A DNA stretch of 7,965 bases from an uncultured Chloroflexota bacterium. GTDB lineage: Bacteria; Chloroflexota; Anaerolineae; B4-G1; DUEL01. The stretch lies in the NCBI GenBank assembly GCA_937138275.1, contig CAKZOY010000283.1:1-7965 (forward strand), given 5' to 3'. Positions 6,264 through 7,965 of this stretch are shown here, in pieces. The notes beneath the pieces were generated by a model. The model saw nothing but the letters and a program-made list of their open reading frames with translations, was not told where the DNA came from and did not search any database. Each line of letters starts with the position of its first letter. Position 1 is the first letter of the stretch. Made by a program: the position numbers and the translations under genes.

Positions 6264-7898
6264 GTGACAGATGCAATAGTTGTAGACGGAGAACGATTCA
6301 AGCGGCTGGTGTATGCCGGTCTGGTCTGGTTGCGGCAGCACCAGGAAGAAATCAACGCCCTGAACGTCTTTCCGGTGCCCGACGGGGATACCGGCACCAA
6401 CATGGTGTTGACCATGCAGTCGGCCTGGGATGAGGTGGCGAATGAGCAGGAGAGCAACCTGGGTCGGGTGGTCCACCGGGTGGCCCACGGGGCGCTGATG
6501 GGCGCGCGGGGAAATTCGGGAGTCATTCTCTCCCAGATATGGCGCGGGATGGCCCGGTATCTGGACAACAAAGAGTGGCTGACCGCGGCTGACCTGGCCG
6601 CGGCGCTGGAAGAAGGGGCGCGCACCGCGTATAAGGGCGTCATCCGCCCCGTAGAGGGCACCATCCTGACGGTGGTGCGGGAGGCGGCGGAGGAGGCCTG
6701 CCTGGCCGCCGCGCGGACGAACGACCCGCAGTCTGTTCTGGAGCGGACGGTGCGTCGGGCATGGGACGCGCTGGCCCGAACCCCAGACCTGCTCCCGGTG
6801 CTGGCAGAGGCGGGGGTAGTGGATGCAGGTGGGCAGGGACTCTGCGTCATTCTGGAGGGGATGTTGCGCGCGCTGCGCGGGGAGGTCCTGGGCGAACCGG
6901 TCGCCGTTGCCGGCGCGGCGGCGACGGTTGCCGCCACGCCTCCGGCCGAAGAAGAATACGGCTACGACGTCCAGTTCCTCATCGTCGGGCAAGGGCTGGA
7001 TGTGGAGGCCATCCGGCGGGATATTGACGCGATGGGGACCTCGGCCCTGGTGGTGGGGGACGCGGAGACCGTCAAGGTGCATATCCATGTCCCGGACCCC
7101 GGCGTCCCGCTGAGTTACGCCGTCAAACTGGGCTCCCTGCGGGATGTGGTGGTGGAGGACATGCAGGCTCAGTACCGGGAATTCGTCCGGGCGCGCGCTC
7201 AGGCGTCTGCCACTATCGCCCCAGAGGTCGCGATGCCGCTGCGCGAGGTCGGGGTAGTAGTTGTGACAGTGGGGGATGGTCTGGAAAAGGTCTTCAAGAG
7301 TTTGGGCGCGGCGGCGATCATCCCCGGCGGCCAGACGATGAACCCCAGCACCGAGGAAATCCTGGGCGTGGTGGAGAGCGTGCCGACGCCCAAGGTCATT
7401 ATCCTGCCCAACAACAAGAACATCATCCTCGCCGCCCGACAGGCGCAGGAACTGAGCCGGAAAGAAGTGGCGGTCGTTCCTACTTACAGCATCCCTCAGG
7501 GTGTGGCAGCGCTCCTGGCCTTCAACCATCAGGCCGGTCTGGAGGAGAACGCGGCGGTGATGGAACGCGCAATGGGCGACGTCCGCACCGGGGAGGTCAC
7601 CACCGCCACGCGGGACGTGACGCTGAACGGAGTGAAGGTACGGCAGGGACAGATTATCGGCCTGATGGATGACCAGTTGGTGGTCTCCGGAGAGACGGTG
7701 AACGAGGTGGTGGAGGTGCTGCTGGAGCAGATGGAGGCCGCCGAACGGGAAATCGTCACCCTGTACTATGGCGCGGGGATCACGCAGGACGAAGCGGAAG
7801 CGCTGACGGCGCATCTTCAGGAGCGATATCCCGATCAGAGTTTTGAGGTGGTCTACGGCGGACAGCCGCATTATTTTTACATCATTTCGGTGGAGTAG
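6264..7898 (+). CDS. fakA: Fatty acid kinase catalytic subunit FakA (YloV, DhaL/DAK2 domain), 544 aa
   Basis: FakA phosphorylates the carboxyl group of fatty acids held by a FakB (DegV-family) protein, giving acyl-phosphate for phospholipid synthesis. Seen: N-terminal DhaL kinase domain (about 8-205) with NVFPVPDGDTGTNM (34-47), whose D40 and D42 fit the Mg-ATP site, then GARGNSGVILSQ (80-91), EGTILTVVREA (131-141) and AGVVDAGGQGL (183-193). An Ala/Pro-rich linker (about 208-230) joins a middle domain (231-306) with GYDVQFLI, VGD and VHIHVPDPG. The C-terminal domain (about 322-544) has GDGLEKVFKSLGA, PGGQTMNPSTE, LPNNKNI and YYGAGIT, and is the FakB-binding region in homologues. Length is standard. 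Oddity: D235 stands where Firmicutes FakA has a Cys linked to zinc with the two VHxH histidines (H273 and H275 here). Start is GTG. Probable operon with asp23. No FakB gene lies inside the window. Confidence 0.95.
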   Translation: MTDAIVVDGERFKRLVYAGLVWLRQHQEEINALNVFPVPDGDTGTNMVLTMQSAWDEVANEQESNLGRVVHRVAHGALMGARGNSGVILSQIWRGMARYLDNKEWLTAADLAAALEEGARTAYKGVIRPVEGTILTVVREAAEEACLAAARTNDPQSVLERTVRRAWDALARTPDLLPVLAEAGVVDAGGQGLCVILEGMLRALRGEVLGEPVAVAGAAATVAATPPAEEEYGYDVQFLIVGQGLDVEAIRRDIDAMGTSALVVGDAETVKVHIHVPDPGVPLSYAVKLGSLRDVVVEDMQAQYREFVRARAQASATIAPEVAMPLREVGVVVVTVGDGLEKVFKSLGAAAIIPGGQTMNPSTEEILGVVESVPTPKVIILPNNKNIILAARQAQELSRKEVAVVPTYSIPQGVAALLAFNHQAGLEENAAVMERAMGDVRTGEVTTATRDVTLNGVKVRQGQIIGLMDDQLVVSGETVNEVVEVLLEQMEAAEREIVTLYYGAGITQDEAEALTAHLQERYPDQSFEVVYGGQPHYFYIISVE

Positions 7899-7923
7899 GG
7901 CATGTGGGCAGGTGGAGGGCGTG

Positions 7924-7965
7924 ACCTGCTTCCTGCTTCCCGCTACCTGCTTCCTGCTTCCCGCT
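7924..7965. repeat. Perfect 21-bp direct tandem repeat, two copies visible
   Basis: Two identical 21-base units lie head to tail at 7924-7944 and 7945-7965. Each begins ACCTGCTTCCTG and ends TTCCCGCT, and contains the sub-repeat CTGCTTCC. The array reaches the right edge and may have more copies beyond it. It starts 25 bases after the fakA stop. It resembles the short pyrimidine-rich minisatellites found between genes in GC-rich genomes, but no known element is recognised. Confidence 0.85.

Noticed and set aside
5640..7871. 743-aa minus-strand frame covering the whole of fakA antisense and ending in rpmB
   Set aside because: Only the last 60 residues are a real protein (L28). The rest is an antisense shadow of GC-rich fakA and asp23, with a His/Gln/Arg/Pro-rich nonsense composition and no motifs.
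1..7965. tRNA, rRNA, CRISPR array, insertion sequence or phage/defence system
   Set aside because: No transposase, integrase, terminal inverted repeats, spaced direct repeats or tRNA-like folds were seen. Coding sequence fills nearly the whole window with housekeeping genes.

Overview
The window comes from a GC-rich bacterial chromosome. It holds six protein genes: five complete and one cut by the left edge. All but the first are conserved housekeeping or near-core genes. My best guess is Chloroflexota (Anaerolineae-like). This rests on the four-cysteine zinc-type L28, the general look of Mfd, Rpe and FakA, GC-rich coding with sparse intergenic minisatellite-like repeats, and a probable leaderless gene. 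It is an inference; a Firmicutes-related or other deep-branching Gram-positive-like lineage is not excluded. I see no mobile element, CRISPR array, RNA gene or phage gene.

Layout. Positions 1-1292 (minus) hold the first 430 residues of a polytopic GT39/ArnT-like glycosyltransferase that runs off the left edge. Its ATG overlaps the mfd stop codon by four bases (ATGA), so the two form a coupled minus-strand operon. Positions 1289-4744 (minus) hold mfd, the transcription-repair coupling factor, with every expected domain. A 122-bp divergent region (4745-4866) has one sigma70-type promoter facing each way and some degenerate repeat-like sequence. Positions 4867-5568 (plus) hold rpe, ribulose-phosphate 3-epimerase. 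A hairpin terminator at 5581-5616 serves the convergent rpmB (5640-5822, minus). A 72-bp divergent region carries the rpmB promoter. Positions 5895-6251 (plus) hold an Asp23/DUF322 protein (YloU-like), followed 12 bases later by fakA (yloV; 6264-7898, plus), the fatty acid kinase catalytic subunit. The last 67 bases are non-coding or undecided and end in a 21-bp tandem repeat that continues past the window.

The block rpe - rpmB (opposite strand) - asp23 - fakA has the same order and relative orientation as rpe ... rpmB-yloU-yloV in Bacillus subtilis. It is therefore an old conserved neighbourhood rather than an accessory island. By function the window covers DNA repair coupled to transcription (mfd), probable envelope glycan transfer (GT39-like), the pentose phosphate pathway (rpe), translation (rpmB), and uptake of exogenous fatty acids into phospholipid (fakA, with asp23).

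I found no clearly new biological system. The observations most worth checking are a probable leaderless rpe transcript, an Asp in FakA where Firmicutes homologues have a conserved zinc-linked Cys, the coupling of mfd to a membrane glycosyltransferase, and the 21-bp direct repeat immediately after fakA.
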